DNA of 64,000 nucleotides from Klebsiella africana. GTDB lineage: Bacteria > Pseudomonadota > Gammaproteobacteria > Enterobacterales > Enterobacteriaceae. The notes beneath the pieces are model-generated. The model saw only the letters and a list, made by a program, of their open reading frames with translations. It did not search any database and was not told where the DNA came from. Below are positions 8,947 to 17,764 of this stretch, in pieces. The number at the start of each line of letters is the position of its first letter. Within the stretch, counting starts at the first letter, position 1. The position numbers and the translations under genes were made by a program. Location of the stretch: NCBI RefSeq assembly GCF_020526085.1, contig NZ_CP084874.1, positions 3,100,001 to 3,164,000 on the forward strand, written 5' to 3'.

Positions 8947-10044
8947 CTATGCAACACGTTTCCACATACACAATGAAACATACTCGTTTGTCACATCTAT
9001 CGCTTTGTTTTGAGTTTGCGTCAGTCCCTGCGAATCTACATAAGTTCCCTCAGTAAGCGCCAGCGGTCCACTTTTCTGGTTATCTGTTCCATGTGTTGTG
9101 GTCGGATCCCACGTTGCCCCGGGGGACCTGTCACCCGATCGGTGCCAGTGCGGTGGCAGATTATCGGCTTCGAGTTTCACCTTGTTGCTGCCGCCGGTCA
9201 CACCATACTGAGAACCAATCCTGACAACCCTGTCAGCAAATGTTTCGCTTAAATCAGCCCATGTCTGCCAGGGGAACCGCTCAGCCGGGCTTTGCTCACC
9301 TGAGATAACGATCCCAACGTAAAAAATAGCGTCAACAATTGCCCTGTAAGCCGCTCCGTCGCTATTGAGTCCCAGCGCCTTTAGGGCTTCGGATGTATCG
9401 CTCAGATCGGAAAGATTATTTTCTTTCTGAAGTGCGCCGGTGATGCGCGAGTCATCTCCCGCAGCTACCGTTCCCGCCTCGGTACCTACATTCCGTGTAG
9501 CTGAGTTCCCCAGCCCCATATTCTCCCGGGCCTCTTTGGTATCGTTTAAATCAGAAAGATTTTGCGCTCGCCGCAGATAGCGCTTATCGCCTGTTTCCTG
9601 CGTTATCGTGGCAAGCGCCGGATCGATAATGAGCTGCACATTTGAGCTGTGCGTCAGTGTCAGCACCAGCGTCAGAATGATCTCTTTGATGATGGAGTCC
9701 GATTGCGCCGGGAGATATGTCGCCGGGTATGTGCCGTAAGCGATGAGCGTACCCTTAGCGCTGACCAGCCCCGCTTCTCTGAGCGTTTTACCCGGATAAT
9801 CCTGGCAATTGATAACGATCTGACCGCTGATAAACCCCTCATAGCTTGAATCAGAATCAAAGGTTTCACGGCCAAACTGTCCAAAAAGCGCCGTCACAGC
9901 CGCCAGCTCATCGGGATCGGTCGGCAATATCACGTCGCCACCATCGCCGATCAGTACAGCGGTAATATCCACAACCTCCCCCGCCTGATACGCGGCCTCG
10001 ATTTCGGCGGCGCCCACCGTGGTTAGTGTCAGTCCCGTGGCCAT
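8947..10044 (-). CDS. H: Tail fibre protein H (short)
   Basis: 365 residues, much shorter than P2 gpH (669). The N-terminus MATGLTLTTVGAAEIEAAY with VLIGDGG is the P2-type fibre attachment domain (DUF3751-like). The middle holds two related units, AQNLSDLNDTKEARENMGLG and ENNLSDLSDTSEALKALGL, as in phage tail-fibre repeats. The C-terminus has a collar-like domain with NLPPHWHRSGD and ends VSLCMWKRVA. An AGGAGG site precedes the start, whose A overlaps the stop of the small upstream gene. No tail-fibre assembly gene (G/tfa) follows; the next gene is the cargo nuclease. Host-range function is expected of the family. Confidence 0.9.
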   Translation of the reverse strand: MATGLTLTTVGAAEIEAAYQAGEVVDITAVLIGDGGDVILPTDPDELAAVTALFGQFGRETFDSDSSYEGFISGQIVINCQDYPGKTLREAGLVSAKGTLIAYGTYPATYLPAQSDSIIKEIILTLVLTLTHSSNVQLIIDPALATITQETGDKRYLRRAQNLSDLNDTKEARENMGLGNSATRNVGTEAGTVAAGDDSRITGALQKENNLSDLSDTSEALKALGLNSDGAAYRAIVDAIFYVGIVISGEQSPAERFPWQTWADLSETFADRVVRIGSQYGVTGGSNKVKLEADNLPPHWHRSGDRSPGATWDPTTTHGTDNQKSGPLALTEGTYVDSQGLTQTQNKAIDVTNEYVSLCMWKRVA

Positions 10045-10256
10045 TATGCCTCCTCACTTTTTGTTTCTGGCTCAATGCCGTACACGCTGGCAAGTCGATC
10101 ATAAAAATCATCACTTACGGTCTTGCGGTCAGCATCGATATCGCCTTCATCAAGATAAATCACGCCAGCGATCTGAAGTCGGTTCAGGTGTTCCAGGAAA
10201 AACGCATCGGTCTGACAAAAGTCGATCAGGCTTTTTAATTGATTGAATGTTTTCAT
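10044..10256 (-). CDS. Small protein between genes I and H
   Basis: 70 residues, acidic (EGDIDADRKT; PETKSEEA), no recognised family. Start overlaps the end of the fused gene I (10253-10256) and its stop overlaps the H start, so it is translationally coupled on both sides and very likely real. It has no obvious counterpart in P2. A role in fibre or LRR-protein assembly is only a guess from position. Confidence 0.65.
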   Translation of the reverse strand: MKTFNQLKSLIDFCQTDAFFLEHLNRLQIAGVIYLDEGDIDADRKTVSDDFYDRLASVYGIEPETKSEEA

Positions 10257-13200
10257 AATTTGTTCGTTATCCAGTTGCCGGGTAAATCGTCGTAATCGTC
10301 CAGACCTGCACAGGCATAAAACGCGTAATAGTGCGCGGTGACGTTCGGCACCTTACCCATAAATACCAGGCCTTTGCCGGTCAGTAATGCGCAGCTCCTG
10401 AATATTGCCGTTGTGGTGACAATCTCCGGGTAACTCGCAAGATTAAATATCGTGTTAACGTCGCTGCGTAATGACGCGCAGCCGTCAAACAGATACCCCA
10501 CCGTCGTGACCGCCGTGGTGTTGAGTAATCCCGCCCCGACGATTTCCAGCGCACTACATTCCGAAAAGACATTCGTGAATACCGTGGCACTTATGCTGGC
10601 GGCAAAAAGACCGGCTGGCACTGAGCGCAGGTTTTTACAGCCCCTGAAAGTCTGGCCGTAAGAGGTCACCAGCGGGTTGCCGCTGAACAGGTTTTCCGGT
10701 ATCTCCTCCACGCCGGTATTCTGGAACGTGGCGCCAAAAGAGGTAATAAGCGAACAGGACGCGAACAGCGTCGGGGGAATATTTATCAGTGAGGAGCAAC
10801 CGTAGAACGTCGATCCGGCACTGGTCAGCAATGTGTTGTTTTTCAGTAAATCGCCGGGTAATACCGCCAGTGAGGTGCAGCCCGAGAATGTCAGCGTTAA
10901 CGAAGTGAGATTGATGCAACCACCAAGCAGGCCGGATGGTAGCGCGATGAGTGCAGTACAATCCCGGAATGTCGATCCCATGCCTTTCAGGGACACCATG
11001 TCGCTGAATAGTTGTTTTGGCAGTCCAGCCAGCGCGGAGCACTTTTCGAACAAGAAATCGACGACTGTCACTTTGGCGCAACCGGCAAACATATCTCCCG
11101 CGAGAGAAACCAGAGAGCGGCAACCTGAAAACGTATAGCCCAGGCTGGTTAACGCGCTACATCCCCGAAATGCGCCGTTCCCCACAGAAACCAGCGAAGT
11201 ACAGTTTACAAAAGCGTATGTGAATGTCGTTATCAGCGCTTTCTCAGCAAAAGCGTCAGCATCAATTTTCGTGAGCGATCCACAGTTAGCAAAAGCGTAT
11301 GAGAAAGTGGTGACTTTCGCGCAGTCAGTAAAAGACGGGAGCGCCGTCAGGCTGCTGCACCCATAAAACGTACTGGCAAAGGTCGTCACCTCTACGCAGC
11401 CGCTGAAAATATCTTTCGCTACAGTTTCAAGAGAGCGGCAGCTGTAAAATGCAGAGGCGAATGTCTGCGCCTGGCTGCACCCGGCAAATAAACCCGCGCC
11501 GACCGTTTTCAGCGAACTGCAACCAGAAAAGACCGTGCCGAAATAGGTCACTTTCGACAGACCAGCAAACAGACCGGCAGGAACAGAAAGAAGCTGCGAA
11601 CAGCCAGTGAATGCACCGCCAAAATGATTCGCTTCAGAACATGTTTTAAACAGGTTGGCGGGAATTGCCGTCAGTGCCGTGCAATTCTGGAATACGCCGG
11701 TGAATGCGCCGCCCGGAACATCCGCAAACATATCAGCAGGCAAGACAAGAAGATTTTTACACGCCCTGAAGCTATAAGAGAATGTCCCTGCTGAACCGCA
11801 TCCTGTAAATATTCCCGTGCCGATATTTGCAAGCATTGAGCAACCATCAAACGCGTAACTGAAATTCACCGCAGATACACAGCTGTGGAACAGATTATTG
11901 CCGATACTGATCAGGCCGGTGCAGCCTGCAAATACCGATGAGAAGTCGATCGCATCGGGCTGGTTTGCAAATAGCCCCGATGGAACCTCAGTAAGCGATG
12001 TACACCCTCTGAATGCGTCTGAAAAATCCTCTATCTTCATGCGAGAAAACAACGATGCCGGAATACCTGTAAGCGACGAGCAGTTGGTAAAAATATTTTT
12101 GCAGTTATTCACGTTTGGCAAATCGTCAAATGCTCCGGGACGAATAGCCATTAATCCGGTGGTATCCAAAGCGAACCCTGAAAGATGACCTCTTTCCCCT
12201 GTAACACTAATCAATTCCACAACAGGGTTCAGTTTCGAAGAATAGTTAGATAAACGGCTGCGCAGACAGGCGGTTTCCGTGTTCTTAACCGTGATGGTGT
12301 ATTCCTTTCCCTGTACTAATTCACGTGTAGGAATAACCCAACCTGAAGCTTCACCGGCGGGATCGAAACGGTAGTCCCGGCTGTCAATGCCGTCGCCATA
12401 GTCAACCGTGAAACCCTCGTCCATATGAGCAAAGAATATTGGCCTAGTTGCACTGTCGATGCGGGTAATGAACTTCATTACCGCGACCACTTTTATGCTG
12501 ATCACCGCACTGACGCCATTAGTCGTCGTAACGGTGACCGAACAGGTACCTCGCTTCATGCCCGTAACCAGAATATCGCCGTTTACTATCCGGGCGGTCG
12601 CGATTGTTTGATCCGATGTAGTTACCGTAAAGGTTTTATCTTCCGCGTATTCGGGGAGAATTGTCACCGTGACCGTTTCCGCGTCCCCGGGGGCCAGATT
12701 CAGCTCGTAGCGGGATAAAACCACCTGCAACGGGACAAAGCGCGGCGTGATTTTCTCCGTGGCGTACATGTAACCGGCCGCATACGAGGTTCCCTGAAGT
12801 CGGCCAAATACATGAACGGAAAACCAGCTGCGCAGGTTCCTGGCGCGCAGCACCGCCAGTTTTAGATCCTGCTGGTCGTATTCCGTCACCGGCAAATCGT
12901 TCTGATACACGTTCAGGCGAAAGGTATACGGATCCCCTTTCGGGTTCTGATTGAACCATTCAACAATATCCGTCCCGAAAGGACTGTCCACCAGGGCATG
13001 ACGGACGGCGGCGACCGTACCACGATGGCGGTGGATGTAGTGGGCACGCTTGATCGCATCGCGTTTCTTTTGTTCTGACCAGTTAATATTCCAGGTATCA
13101 ACCTGATATTCCCACGCCAGCCACGGCAGCAGCGCCAGCGGGCAACTGTCCGGATCTTTAACCCAACGAATCAGATATACAGGCAATCTTTCCAGCGCTG

Positions 13201-13279
13201 CGGCGCTGGCTCTGTCGATGGCCCGCTCCACGGCGGTGGCGTTGGGGGGCAGAATGCTGGCGGGATAATTAGCGGTCAT
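10253..13279 (-). CDS. I: Baseplate protein I fused to Ig-like and BspA/DUF285-like leucine-rich repeats
   Basis: 1008 residues against about 176 for P2 gpI. Residues 1 to about 190 are a normal tail protein I (ASILPPNATAVERAIDRASA; PWLAWEYQVDTWNINWSEQK; RHRGTVAAVRHALV). Residues of about 195-275 resemble a bacterial Ig-like (Big_2) domain (NLAPGDAETVTVTILP; GTCSVTVTTTNG). From about residue 405 to near the end are about 22 repeats of 25-28 residues with the pattern C-x2-L-x2-hydrophobic-P-x2-LF-x2-C-x5-F-x3-F-x-G, the BspA/DUF285-like leucine-rich type. No stop or frameshift interrupts the array. Gene order J-I-H is kept. Since gpI lies where fibres attach, the repeats probably hang outward and may bind the host surface; that is inference. 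Confidence 0.9.
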   Translation of the reverse strand: MTANYPASILPPNATAVERAIDRASAAALERLPVYLIRWVKDPDSCPLALLPWLAWEYQVDTWNINWSEQKKRDAIKRAHYIHRHRGTVAAVRHALVDSPFGTDIVEWFNQNPKGDPYTFRLNVYQNDLPVTEYDQQDLKLAVLRARNLRSWFSVHVFGRLQGTSYAAGYMYATEKITPRFVPLQVVLSRYELNLAPGDAETVTVTILPEYAEDKTFTVTTSDQTIATARIVNGDILVTGMKRGTCSVTVTTTNGVSAVISIKVVAVMKFITRIDSATRPIFFAHMDEGFTVDYGDGIDSRDYRFDPAGEASGWVIPTRELVQGKEYTITVKNTETACLRSRLSNYSSKLNPVVELISVTGERGHLSGFALDTTGLMAIRPGAFDDLPNVNNCKNIFTNCSSLTGIPASLFSRMKIEDFSDAFRGCTSLTEVPSGLFANQPDAIDFSSVFAGCTGLISIGNNLFHSCVSAVNFSYAFDGCSMLANIGTGIFTGCGSAGTFSYSFRACKNLLVLPADMFADVPGGAFTGVFQNCTALTAIPANLFKTCSEANHFGGAFTGCSQLLSVPAGLFAGLSKVTYFGTVFSGCSSLKTVGAGLFAGCSQAQTFASAFYSCRSLETVAKDIFSGCVEVTTFASTFYGCSSLTALPSFTDCAKVTTFSYAFANCGSLTKIDADAFAEKALITTFTYAFVNCTSLVSVGNGAFRGCSALTSLGYTFSGCRSLVSLAGDMFAGCAKVTVVDFLFEKCSALAGLPKQLFSDMVSLKGMGSTFRDCTALIALPSGLLGGCINLTSLTLTFSGCTSLAVLPGDLLKNNTLLTSAGSTFYGCSSLINIPPTLFASCSLITSFGATFQNTGVEEIPENLFSGNPLVTSYGQTFRGCKNLRSVPAGLFAASISATVFTNVFSECSALEIVGAGLLNTTAVTTVGYLFDGCASLRSDVNTIFNLASYPEIVTTTAIFRSCALLTGKGLVFMGKVPNVTAHYYAFYACAGLDDYDDLPGNWITNKL

Positions 13280-14192
13280 GGTCCATCACCACAAGATTGA
13301 TTTTCACAGAGGTGCAATGAGGCGCTTCGCCCATCGTCGCAACGACGTCGGCGGCCGGTGAATGCAAATCGACGGTAACAACGCCGTCCTGATGCAGCGC
13401 CCCGTCTATGCCCGACCGTGCAGCTGTGGCGTTGATGAGATGCACAGAGGCGGTGTATTCGTTCAGTGATGCGGTGGCTTTTTCCAGCACCGTGGCGGTG
13501 TCCACGCCGTAAGGGACGTAAATGTCAGCAACCACCTGATAATTCACAATCACTGCGGAGCGGACATAATCAGCCACATAATCCGTAATCGGACGCACGT
13601 CTTCCGGGTTTACCGCTGACAGGACTTTATCAAGCAGCGCCTGCGGGGCAGTCCCATCTCCGGTACGTGACAGCACGTAGAGAAAAACGCGTCCTTCCTG
13701 GTTATGGGTTTCAGGGCCATAGGCGCGCACATCGAGCACATCCGCATCCGCACCTCGCGCAAAATAGTGATAGGCATTTCTGGCGCCCGCCGTGCTCAGG
13801 CGAGCCCATGAGAGCAGCGTGCGGCCACGCAGCTCTTCGTCGCTTTCATATACTGCGTCAGCCTCGTCGGTGGCTTCGGTAATCAGCAGGCGTTCAGTGT
13901 CAAAATTCCCAGCGACCTGATCGAGATCCGCCCCCAGGGCGCTCGAAAGCAGCACTGCGCGCACTGCTTCATTGATACGTTGCAGCAGATGGATCTCGCG
14001 ATAGGTGAATGCCTGGGCCAGTGCCGCCATCGGTTCAGATTCCAGCAGCAGCGCAGCAGACACAGAAGCCTGAAGTTCCACAGGCATGGCCGCCACGATA
14101 AGCGCCCGGATATCAGCCAGCGCCGTTTCAAAATCCGGCACCTCGACGATATCAGGTTGTGGGATCTGAGATAAATCGACGGACGTTTGCAC
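13269..14192 (-). CDS. J: Baseplate wedge protein J
   Basis: 307 residues (P2 gpJ 302). Segments QPDIVEVPDFETALADIRAL, GADLDQVAGNFDTERLLIT and AVNPEDVRPITDYV are typical of the gpJ/Mu gp47 baseplate wedge family. The 3' end overlaps the I start by 11 bases, and W lies one base upstream, so V-W-J-I form one tightly packed unit as in P2. Confidence 0.93.
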   Translation of the reverse strand: MQTSVDLSQIPQPDIVEVPDFETALADIRALIVAAMPVELQASVSAALLLESEPMAALAQAFTYREIHLLQRINEAVRAVLLSSALGADLDQVAGNFDTERLLITEATDEADAVYESDEELRGRTLLSWARLSTAGARNAYHYFARGADADVLDVRAYGPETHNQEGRVFLYVLSRTGDGTAPQALLDKVLSAVNPEDVRPITDYVADYVRSAVIVNYQVVADIYVPYGVDTATVLEKATASLNEYTASVHLINATAARSGIDGALHQDGVVTVDLHSPAADVVATMGEAPHCTSVKINLVVMDHDR

Positions 14193-14193
14193 A

Positions 14194-14544
14194 CTAGCTC
14201 CTTAACCTGATGGTGTTGCTGGTTTCTGTCATGGTTTCCGTGATAGTACCGGCCAGTTCAGCAGTCACCGCGCCTGTTTCTGAAAACACCACATTGACGG
14301 TGGTCAGACTGATCCGCGGCTCCCACTGCGCCAGCGCAATAGCGGTGGCGCCCATCAGTTGCATGCGGGTGACGGTGTTCTGTGGCGCATCGAGTAAATC
14401 AGGTACCACACTGCCAAAGTCCCGGCGCATCACACGGGAGCCTGTTGGCGTGGTGAGGATTTTTGTCACGGACTGCCAGAGCTGATCGTGATCGGTCAGC
14501 GCGCCGGTGCCCTCCGGGTTCATCCCGGTATAACTGGCTGTCAT
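14194..14544 (-). CDS. W: Baseplate protein W (gp25-like)
   Basis: 116 residues (P2 gpW 115). It belongs to the T4 gp25 lysozyme-like baseplate family, which links sheath to baseplate. The recognisable segment is DHDQLWQSVTKILTTPTGSR with VMRRDFGS, and later AIALAQWEPRISLTTV. The start overlaps the end of V (ATGA arrangement), indicating coupled translation. Confidence 0.93.
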   Translation of the reverse strand: MTASYTGMNPEGTGALTDHDQLWQSVTKILTTPTGSRVMRRDFGSVVPDLLDAPQNTVTRMQLMGATAIALAQWEPRISLTTVNVVFSETGAVTAELAGTITETMTETSNTIRLRS

Positions 14545-15128
14545 TGCGGACCTCCCGTGGTACTCCCGCCAGACTGCACGCCACCGTGTTTATGTTCATG
14601 TGCGGTGATCCCGTTTGACTGCAACACGCCGCCGGAATGGAACACATCACCGGCCATCGTGCCGCCGTGGGTCAGTTCGAAAGTGCGCGTTTTGAGGTGT
14701 TCCGTGCATTCCACCTCCGGTGTGTCCAGCGTGACGCGGGTCTCTGCCTGGATATGCGCGGTTTTAATACCGGTCACGGACAGTGCTCCGGCATCGGCGG
14801 CGGCGTCGTAATGCAGGCGCGCGCCATCCGGTGCGGTGATGCTGATTTCCAGCAGGTTGCTGCCCGTTGGCGGATTATCTGCGCTGTATGCAGAGCCAAT
14901 CACAAACGCGTTTTCAGGGTTGCCGCCCGGACAACCGATCCAGACCTGCTCCCCTATCGAGGGCGGCAGCCAGATGCTGAATGCCCCTGCGCGGGTGACG
15001 TTCCAGCGGATCCAGGTGGTCAGCAACCTGCCGGAGCGAACGCGCACCGCTTTCTTGTCGGCGCTGATTTGTTCCACGACGCCCAGGCGCAGAATGTTTT
15101 CCAGCAGGCGCATCAGCTCAGCATTCAT
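14541..15128 (-). CDS. V: Baseplate spike protein V
   Basis: 195 residues (P2 gpV 211). The N-terminal OB-fold part has RLGVVEQISADKKAVRVRSG and VTRAGAFSIWLPPSIGEQVW. The C-terminal end carries an H-x-H motif (AHEHKHGGV), consistent with the iron-binding tip of the membrane-piercing spike. It overlaps S at the 5' end (15125-15128). P2 has a separate late promoter before V; no intergenic space for one exists here, so any such promoter would lie within S. Confidence 0.93.
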   Translation of the reverse strand: MNAELMRLLENILRLGVVEQISADKKAVRVRSGRLLTTWIRWNVTRAGAFSIWLPPSIGEQVWIGCPGGNPENAFVIGSAYSADNPPTGSNLLEISITAPDGARLHYDAAADAGALSVTGIKTAHIQAETRVTLDTPEVECTEHLKTRTFELTHGGTMAGDVFHSGGVLQSNGITAHEHKHGGVQSGGSTTGGPQ

Positions 15129-15760
15129 GACGCACCGCCCAGACTGCTGATAACGGCGTTTTCCGTAGCGCTCAGGTCTGCCGGAGTTATGCCCAGTAGT
15201 TCACGCGCCGGGTACTGCGCGTAAGCGCCCGGACCAACCTCGTCTTTGAGGCCGTACTGGTGAATACGGGCAATGCGCGCAGCGATGCCGTCAAATCCTA
15301 CGGTGACGCCGCCCGCGTCCGGCCTGAGCTTCATAAAACGCAGGGTGCGCAGGCGGGTAAACATCGGTGCTTTTTTTGTCTCTGAATGCGTAGCTGATTG
15401 CGTTTTGATTTCCAGATACCGCTCGATATCGGCCCGGTAGAAGGTGCGGATATCCCGGCGCTTCTCGTCAAAACCCGTGATTGTCCGGCCATATTTACCG
15501 CGCCCGCCGCGCCAGTTTTTCAGCGCCCGCACCTCGTTATTCCAGAAGAACTTGATCCCCTGCTGGGTGCGGTAAACCTTACGGCGGCGCACGGCATAGC
15601 CGCTGCCGTCCGGGTTTTTCTGTAACGCGATACGGCGCTGCTGACTGCGACGCAGTGCCAGACCAATTTTGCGCGCGGTACGGGTGCGTCCCGCCGGGCT
15701 GACGCCGTCGAGGATGTCCTGAAAGACCTGATCCAGCTCGCTGAATATGCGATCGCTCAC
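15125..15760 (-). CDS. S: Tail completion protein S
   Basis: 211 residues, larger than P2 gpS (150). It belongs to the virion morphogenesis family (gpS/Mu gpG): ELDQVFQDILDGVSPAGR at the N-terminus, the Arg-rich KIGLALRRSQQRRIALQKNP, and the C-terminal ARIARIHQYGLKDEVGPG. It overlaps both R (15757-15760) and V. Acts in late tail assembly at head joining. Confidence 0.9.
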   Translation of the reverse strand: MSDRIFSELDQVFQDILDGVSPAGRTRTARKIGLALRRSQQRRIALQKNPDGSGYAVRRRKVYRTQQGIKFFWNNEVRALKNWRGGRGKYGRTITGFDEKRRDIRTFYRADIERYLEIKTQSATHSETKKAPMFTRLRTLRFMKLRPDAGGVTVGFDGIAARIARIHQYGLKDEVGPGAYAQYPARELLGITPADLSATENAVISSLGGAS

Positions 15761-16224
15761 GCTCCGCCCTCCTGAAGCATGCCTTCAAATACCAGCCCCC
15801 AGCCTGCGGCGTGAGGGGCCAGCACGCGCGGTCGAGGCTCCGGCAAATGCTCGGCGCACGGCACGCCTTTTTCATCCAGTTGCACCAGTACCCGCTGATG
15901 TACCGGCAGCTCAAACATCAGATCGGCGGTGTCATCGTTGTTAATCAGTGTGGTGAATTTAATCTGCTGGTTTTTATCGGGGTTCAGCAGTAGATCGGGC
16001 TGATTAAACCAGAGCCAGGCCATCAGCGGCAGAGTGAAGTCGTCAATGCTCCCTGCGTAGTTCATGACGAACAGCACCAGAGAATAGCGATACATGAACG
16101 ACGGCGTTTCACCGGTAGTTTCAATGCCACCCTCTTCAACAAACACCGTCCAGGCTTCCGGGTTCGCCCGGCACCAGGTATTTGCTTTCTCTATGGCGGC
16201 GCGGAGTGTGTTTATCTTCAGCAT
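15757..16224 (-). CDS. R: Tail completion protein R
   Basis: 155 residues, the same as P2 gpR. MLKINTLRAAIEKANTWCRA and NPDKNQQIKFTTLINNDDTA with LMFELPVHQRVLVQLDEKG identify the family. It abuts the outer spanin gene upstream by one base and overlaps S. Completes the tail end that meets the head. Confidence 0.92.
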   Translation of the reverse strand: MLKINTLRAAIEKANTWCRANPEAWTVFVEEGGIETTGETPSFMYRYSLVLFVMNYAGSIDDFTLPLMAWLWFNQPDLLLNPDKNQQIKFTTLINNDDTADLMFELPVHQRVLVQLDEKGVPCAEHLPEPRPRVLAPHAAGWGLVFEGMLQEGGA

Positions 16225-16500
16225 TTATGGCTCCTTTCGGGTGTTCTGGCGCAGACTGTCCCACTGGCGGATTGCCGCTTTGTCAGCATTGCATGCATCA
16301 AGCGCATCCATCAGCCTGTCGCTGAATATCGCCACCGCGCCCCAGGTCACTGGCTTATCCAGCGCCGGGCGTGGTGTCTCTTCGGTCAGGCTCTCCGGGA
16401 CGGGTTCACGGACCAGTTGAATGATCGGCGCGGGCGGTGCGTTTTTGCAGGCTGCGGCTGACAGCGTCAGGCACAGGAGTAACAGCGCACGTGTCACCAT
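16225..16500 (-). CDS. lysC: Outer spanin lipoprotein (Rz1/LysC type)
   Basis: 91 residues from ATG 16500 (MVTRALLLLCLTLSAAACKN). The lipobox SAAAC predicts cleavage and lipidation at Cys18, leaving a Pro-rich outer-membrane protein (NAPPAPIIQLVREPVPE). The reading frame is open further upstream, but this start gives a proper signal peptide. The 5' part is embedded in the inner-spanin gene in another frame, the classic Rz/Rz1 layout. Spanins fuse inner and outer membrane in the last step of lysis. Confidence 0.88.
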   Translation of the reverse strand: MVTRALLLLCLTLSAAACKNAPPAPIIQLVREPVPESLTEETPRPALDKPVTWGAVAIFSDRLMDALDACNADKAAIRQWDSLRQNTRKEP

Positions 16501-16750
16501 TGAACGCGGTCTGCATTGCTTCACGTCGGCGCTCCCCTTCTGCATTACGCTGTTGCTCACGGACTTTTACCTCTGCCAGTAACTTATGGGTCTGTATGGC
16601 GGTCGCCTTCACTTCCTGAATAACCTGGTCGTAACCGGTCGCCGTTTCGGTCAGCAGCTTGTTGCGGGTCCGGGCCTCGCTAAGCTGGTCGGTCTGCCAC
16701 AAGACAGCGGCCAACAGGACAAGCATTACAATCACACTGCCCGCCCTCAT
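16406..16750 (-). CDS. lysB: Inner spanin (Rz/LysB type)
   Basis: 114 residues from ATG 16750: MRAGSVIVMLVLLAAVLW is a signal-anchor, followed by a long charged, probably coiled-coil periplasmic part (QLSEARTRNKLLTETATG; EVKVREQQRNAEGERRRE). The start overlaps the endolysin stop (ATGA), which is why it is preferred to the ATG nine codons earlier. Pairs with the nested outer spanin. P2 also has an antiholin lysA here; I see none. Confidence 0.85.
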   Translation of the reverse strand: MRAGSVIVMLVLLAAVLWQTDQLSEARTRNKLLTETATGYDQVIQEVKATAIQTHKLLAEVKVREQQRNAEGERRREAMQTAFNGDTCAVTPVPDAVSRSLQKRTARADHSTGP

Positions 16751-17292
16751 GACGGCGTACTCAGGCCCAGCAGGCACCAGGCTTTAAAGTCATTGCGCCG
16801 GTTAACCAGCCCGGCGGAGCGCTTACCGCCCACATTGACGAAATCAGTCAGCCTGTTGCACATCTGCGGCCATTGTCTGGCCTGGGCATGCTTCCAGATC
16901 GTGGTCCTCTGCTTGCGTCCGTTTTTGTCGGTGAACCACATCAGCCCGGTGCAGCCCAGATTCAGGGCAGCATCCGTCATAGCCTCAAAGGTGAGTTGCG
17001 GCATGTAGGCGCCGTGAAAATTGTTATTAATACAGTTTTCTGCCCGTTGCAGATCATTGATCCAGCGTCGCGCTATTTCCTGGTTGCTGTATTCGCGGTT
17101 TTCTACGCCGCCCGTGGAGCCGATACCAATGGTCAGAGCACCCGCCGTGCAGTAATAAGGCGTGCTGCGGCAGTCTTCCCAACCTGCAATTTTCTGCTGC
17201 CCTTCTTTCGACGTTCTGACGCTCCCGGGCGCCAGCGAAATGCCCAGAGCCACAATCACCGCAATCGAACATTTTTTGATGATGTTCTTCAT
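16747..17292 (-). CDS. SAR endolysin, lysozyme-type muramidase
   Basis: 181 residues. Residues of about 9-25 (SIAVIVALGISLAPGSV) are weakly hydrophobic and Gly/Ala/Ser-rich, fitting a signal-anchor-release segment that lets the enzyme reach the periplasm without the holin. The GH24 catalytic signature follows as E-x8-C-x5-T in WEDCRSTPYYCTAGALTIG, with Cys in the Asp position, a variant known in this family. It hydrolyses peptidoglycan. It overlaps the holin gene upstream and the spanin gene downstream. It replaces P2 gpK, which has the same role but is a different type. Confidence 0.9.
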   Translation of the reverse strand: MKNIIKKCSIAVIVALGISLAPGSVRTSKEGQQKIAGWEDCRSTPYYCTAGALTIGIGSTGGVENREYSNQEIARRWINDLQRAENCINNNFHGAYMPQLTFEAMTDAALNLGCTGLMWFTDKNGRKQRTTIWKHAQARQWPQMCNRLTDFVNVGGKRSAGLVNRRNDFKAWCLLGLSTPS

Positions 17293-17573
17293 GCAGGTTT
17301 GTCTCCGTGCAGTTGCTCCAGCAGCTGCCGCTCGCGGTCCGACAGGTTGCGAGTTTCCGCCTGGCGGAGAATCTGCTCGATCAAATCGTTACGGCGCTGG
17401 CTGGCCTGCTCAATGCGGCGGCGGTGAATCGCCAGCCGGACGGCGGAAACAATCCCCAGAAGAAGTCCAGCCAGCGCCAGCTTTTCGCTGACGGTCATCA
17501 CGCCCACGCCGGTCACCAGGGCGGATGTTGCAAACGCAAAATATTCGTTAATACGATCCAGAGTCATTCCCAT
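17289..17573 (-). CDS. Holin-like protein
   Basis: 94 residues with two hydrophobic segments, ATSALVTGVGVMTVSEKL and LALAGLLLGIVSAVRLAI, then a charged cytoplasmic tail (HRRRIEQASQRRNDLIEQ). Position between X and the endolysin is that of P2 holin Y. With a SAR endolysin downstream it may act as a pinholin that depolarises the membrane; that is inference. Start overlaps the X stop. Confidence 0.75.
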   Translation of the reverse strand: MGMTLDRINEYFAFATSALVTGVGVMTVSEKLALAGLLLGIVSAVRLAIHRRRIEQASQRRNDLIEQILRQAETRNLSDRERQLLEQLHGDKPA

Positions 17574-17764
17574 AACTGGACGGTTACCCGTTCCACCTCG
17601 CTGGTTATCACGGGCATTTCGATCTCCTGCCCGGCATTCAAAAATATCTGGTTGCTCAGTCCCGGATTGGCTTCGAGCACCTTCTCCGTGACACCTGCGG
17701 TTTTGCCGTAATGACGCCAGCAGAGCTGATCAACCGTGTCGTTTTGCAACGCCCTGACTTTCAT
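17564..17764 (-). CDS. X: Tail protein X (LysM-like)
   Basis: 66 residues (P2 gpX 67). MKVRALQNDTVDQLCWRHYG and VLEANPGLSNQIFLNAGQEI make up a single LysM-like fold, typical of the P2 gpX family. It follows L with a one-base overlap, as in P2. Confidence 0.92.
   Translation of the reverse strand: MKVRALQNDTVDQLCWRHYGKTAGVTEKVLEANPGLSNQIFLNAGQEIEMPVITSEVERVTVQLWE

Noticed and set aside
8765..8971. N-terminal 69-residue extension of the nuclease gene overlapping the fibre gene
   Set aside because: The downstream ATG at 8764 has a good ribosome site; the extension is hydrophobic AT-rich translation, overlaps H, and has none.
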